A DNA stretch of 64,000 nt, from positions 44,779-108,778 of the forward strand of contig NZ_CP059219.1 in the NCBI RefSeq assembly GCF_014252395.1. Direction: 5' to 3'. How positions within the stretch are numbered: the first letter of the stretch is position 1; each line of letters opens with the position of its first letter. Below, piece after piece: positions 62,279-64,000 of this stretch. The position numbers and the translations under genes were made by a program. The stretch is from Blattabacterium cuenoti (GTDB lineage: Bacteria > Bacteroidota > Bacteroidia > Flavobacteriales > Blattabacteriaceae). The notes beneath the pieces were generated by a model, which worked only from the letters and a program-made list of their open reading frames with translations, was not told the DNA's origin and did no database searches.

Positions 62279-62890
62279 TTATAACTTATTTTCAATAAAC
62301 ATGATATATTTTTCTACGTTTTTTTTATGTAAAAAAAAAGGATATTTTATATCTATTTTTTTTAAAAAAAATATTGATTTTTCATATTTTTTCATATAAA
62401 AATTTAATAATGCTGCTTTATAAAAATAAAGAGGAGTTGTTATTTCATTTTCTCTTATCATAGCTGCCTTCATATAATTTTTTAAAGCTTCTTTTTTATT
62501 TTTTATTTGAACAAAAGCATCACCTATTATTCCATATTTTATTGCAGGAAAAATTTCATCTTTTGCAGAAAAATTTTTCATTACTTTTATACATTCTTTA
62601 TAATTACCTAATTTATAATAACAAATTCCTGCATAAAATATAGAAATATTTCCTGTTTTAGTAAAAGGATATTTAGAAGCTATACCTGAAAATCCTAAAT
62701 AATTAGGATTTTTTTTTTTATTTAAAGCTTTATCTATAGATCCTTGATAAAGATATTGTTGAGCATAATTAAATTCTTTCATAACTTTTTCTTCCGATGG
62801 ATATAAAAAAAAATTTATTAAAATAAATACACCAATTCCTGTTATTAAAATACAAAAAAAAAGGATATTTTTTTTATTTAAGTATTTCAT
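62279..62890 (-). CDS. Membrane-anchored TPR protein (YfgM-like)
   Basis: A 203-residue protein with one N-terminal membrane helix (residues 9-30) and TPR-type helices from about 35 to the end (SIFYAGICYYKLGNYKECIK, GIIGDAFVQIKNKKEALKNY). It resembles the flavobacterial TPR protein usually beside ribH and the YfgM family, which associates with the Sec translocon. The function here is not known. Confidence 0.75.
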   Translation of the reverse strand: MKYLNKKNILFFCILITGIGVFILINFFLYPSEEKVMKEFNYAQQYLYQGSIDKALNKKKNPNYLGFSGIASKYPFTKTGNISIFYAGICYYKLGNYKECIKVMKNFSAKDEIFPAIKYGIIGDAFVQIKNKKEALKNYMKAAMIRENEITTPLYFYKAALLNFYMKKYEKSIFFLKKIDIKYPFFLHKKNVEKYIMFIENKL

Positions 62891-62953
62891 AATAAGTATA
62901 AAAATATTTACATATATAAATTTAATTTTTATTGAAATATCAAAAAAATAATG

Positions 62954-64000
62954 TTATATAATTTTTTTTCTTATTACTTCTATAGTTTTTATTCTTTTGT
63001 TATCAATACTTTTTATAATAAAAGAATAATTTAGAAAATTTACTTTTTGTTTTCTTTTTGGAAATTCTTTATTTATTTCCATAATAAAACCTCCTAAAGT
63101 ATCTGCATCTCCTTTTTTCTTTTCAAAAAACATTTCTTCTTTTATTTCCATAATACGATAAAAATTAATTAAAGAAGTTTTTCCATCAAATAAATAATTA
63201 TTTTGACTCAATTTAGAGTAAGACATATCTTCTTCATCAAATTCATCAATAATATCTCCTACTATTTCTTCAATAACATCTTCAAGAGTTACTAATCCAC
63301 AAGTTCCTCCATACTCATCCACAACAATTGCTAAATGAATCTTTTTTTTCTTAAAATCACTTAAAAGATCATCTATTTTTTTTTTTTCTGGAACAAAAAA
63401 AGGAGGATGAATTAATTGATTCCATTTAAAATTTTTATCATAAATAAATGGTAAAAGATCTTTAGCAAAAAGAACTCCTTCTATATCATCTATACTATCT
63501 TTATATATGGGAATTCTAGAAAATCCTTCATTACGAACTAATTTTAAAACATCATAAAAAATCATACTATTATTTAAAGAAAACATATCTATTCTAGGAG
63601 TCATAATTTGATGCGTTTCTGTATTTCCAAAGTCAACAATTCTTTGTAAAAATTGTCGCTCTTTCACGTTTTTTTTATTTGAAGATGTAATTTTTAATGC
63701 TTTTGAAAGTTGATCTATAGATATTAAATTCTTTTTTTTTACTGTTTTTTTTTCTATAAATTCTGAAATATAAATCATTATTTTACTAATAGGATTTAGA
63801 ATTTTACTAAGAAATAATAAAGGTTTTGACATAAAAATAGCAAAACTAAAATTGTTCTTTTTTGCATATATTTTAGGAATTATTTCTCCAAATAAAAGCA
63901 AAATAAAAGTAAGAAGGAAGACTTCTATAAGAAAATTTATAGGAATATTAATATTTTTATATATTATACGCTTATTTTGTAAAAATTCTGTTATTAGATA
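62954..64000 (-). CDS. gldE: GldE-like CNNM/CBS/CorC protein, 5' end beyond the window
   Basis: A membrane protein of the CNNM/HlyC-CorC group. The open frame continues without a stop to position 64000, so the gene is cut by the window edge; a TTG at 63901 is internal and not the start. Visible in order are the end of the CNNM membrane domain (LLLFGEIIPKIYA), two CBS repeats (ETHQIMTPRIDMF; VDEYGGTCGLVTLEDVIEEI) and a C-terminal CorC_HlyC domain. GldE is linked to gliding or lipoprotein functions in flavobacteria; in a non-motile symbiont an ion-transport role is more likely (inference). Confidence 0.85.
   Translation of the reverse strand, partial: YLITEFLQNKRIIYKNINIPINFLIEVFLLTFILLLFGEIIPKIYAKKNNFSFAIFMSKPLLFLSKILNPISKIMIYISEFIEKKTVKKKNLISIDQLSKALKITSSNKKNVKERQFLQRIVDFGNTETHQIMTPRIDMFSLNNSMIFYDVLKLVRNEGFSRIPIYKDSIDDIEGVLFAKDLLPFIYDKNFKWNQLIHPPFFVPEKKKIDDLLSDFKKKKIHLAIVVDEYGGTCGLVTLEDVIEEIVGDIIDEFDEEDMSYSKLSQNNYLFDGKTSLINFYRIMEIKEEMFFEKKKGDADTLGGFIMEINKEFPKRKQKVNFLNYSFIIKSIDNKRIKTIEVIRKKII

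Overview
The window is a piece of a very AT-rich, gene-dense bacterial chromosome from the Bacteroidota, most likely a reduced Flavobacteriales endosymbiont. The closest fit I can name from memory is Blattabacterium of cockroaches; this is inference, since no search was possible. Reasons: a complete alternative complex III (actABCDEF) instead of a bc1 complex, a fused ResB-CcsA cytochrome c maturation protein, an atpBEFHAG cluster without atpDC, the flavobacterial families DUF3127, GldE and DUF3341 (ActD), candidate promoters of the Bacteroidota TAnnTTTG type, many A and T homopolymers, and almost no spacer DNA. No insertion sequences, prophage, CRISPR arrays or rRNA genes were seen; one tRNA is present.

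Layout. 1-431: the 3' tail of an upstream gene and a tandem duplication of that tail. 432-10054 (+): mltD, recA, an MBL-fold hydrolase, the ResB-CcsA fusion, an acyltransferase and alaS. 10112-14087 (+): sucA and sucB, E1 and E2 of 2-oxoglutarate dehydrogenase. 14092-15999 (-): lolD, an esterase and a TPR membrane protein. 16082-21655 (+): sucC, dnaX, an N-terminally shortened clpC and nth. 21606-26000 (-): two M16 peptidase-family genes, a SufT-like gene, an SPFH protein and a DUF3127 protein. 26132-34120 (+): the actA-F operon. 34159-37387 (-): tsaB, trkH and trkA. 37411-40400 (+): nadE, folE and cysS. 40392-41537 (-): a metB-type enzyme. 41693-46510 (+): F1Fo ATP synthase genes. 46567-50692 (+): trpS, grpE, dnaJ and mnmA. 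50946-57018 (+): ilvD-ilvB-ilvN-ilvC-ilvA behind a leader that resembles an attenuator. 57026-57111 (-): tRNA-Leu(GAG). 57159-59363 (+): dapB and lepB. 59322-64000 (-): a gldE partial gene, a TPR protein, ribH, mutL and a rhomboid protease.

How the genes work together. SucA, SucB and SucC cover 2-oxoglutarate to succinate. Electrons from quinol pass through the ACIII complex, whose c-type haems need the ResB-CcsA protein, and the resulting proton gradient drives the ATP synthase encoded nearby. The ilv cluster makes isoleucine and valine precursors and dapB belongs to the lysine and diaminopimelate pathway, which fits nutritional provisioning of a host.

The strongest second-look items are: (1) the ilv leader, with two hairpins, an intrinsic-terminator-like stem and a short reading frame rich in Leu, Ile and Val codons; (2) folE, whose conserved N-terminus is out of frame with its only upstream ATG by one base at an A12 tract; and (3) a set of shortened or degenerate information-processing and chaperone proteins: DnaX without intact Walker A and B, endonuclease III without iron-sulfur cysteines, ClpC without its N-domain, DnaJ with one zinc centre, and MutL with an altered endonuclease motif.
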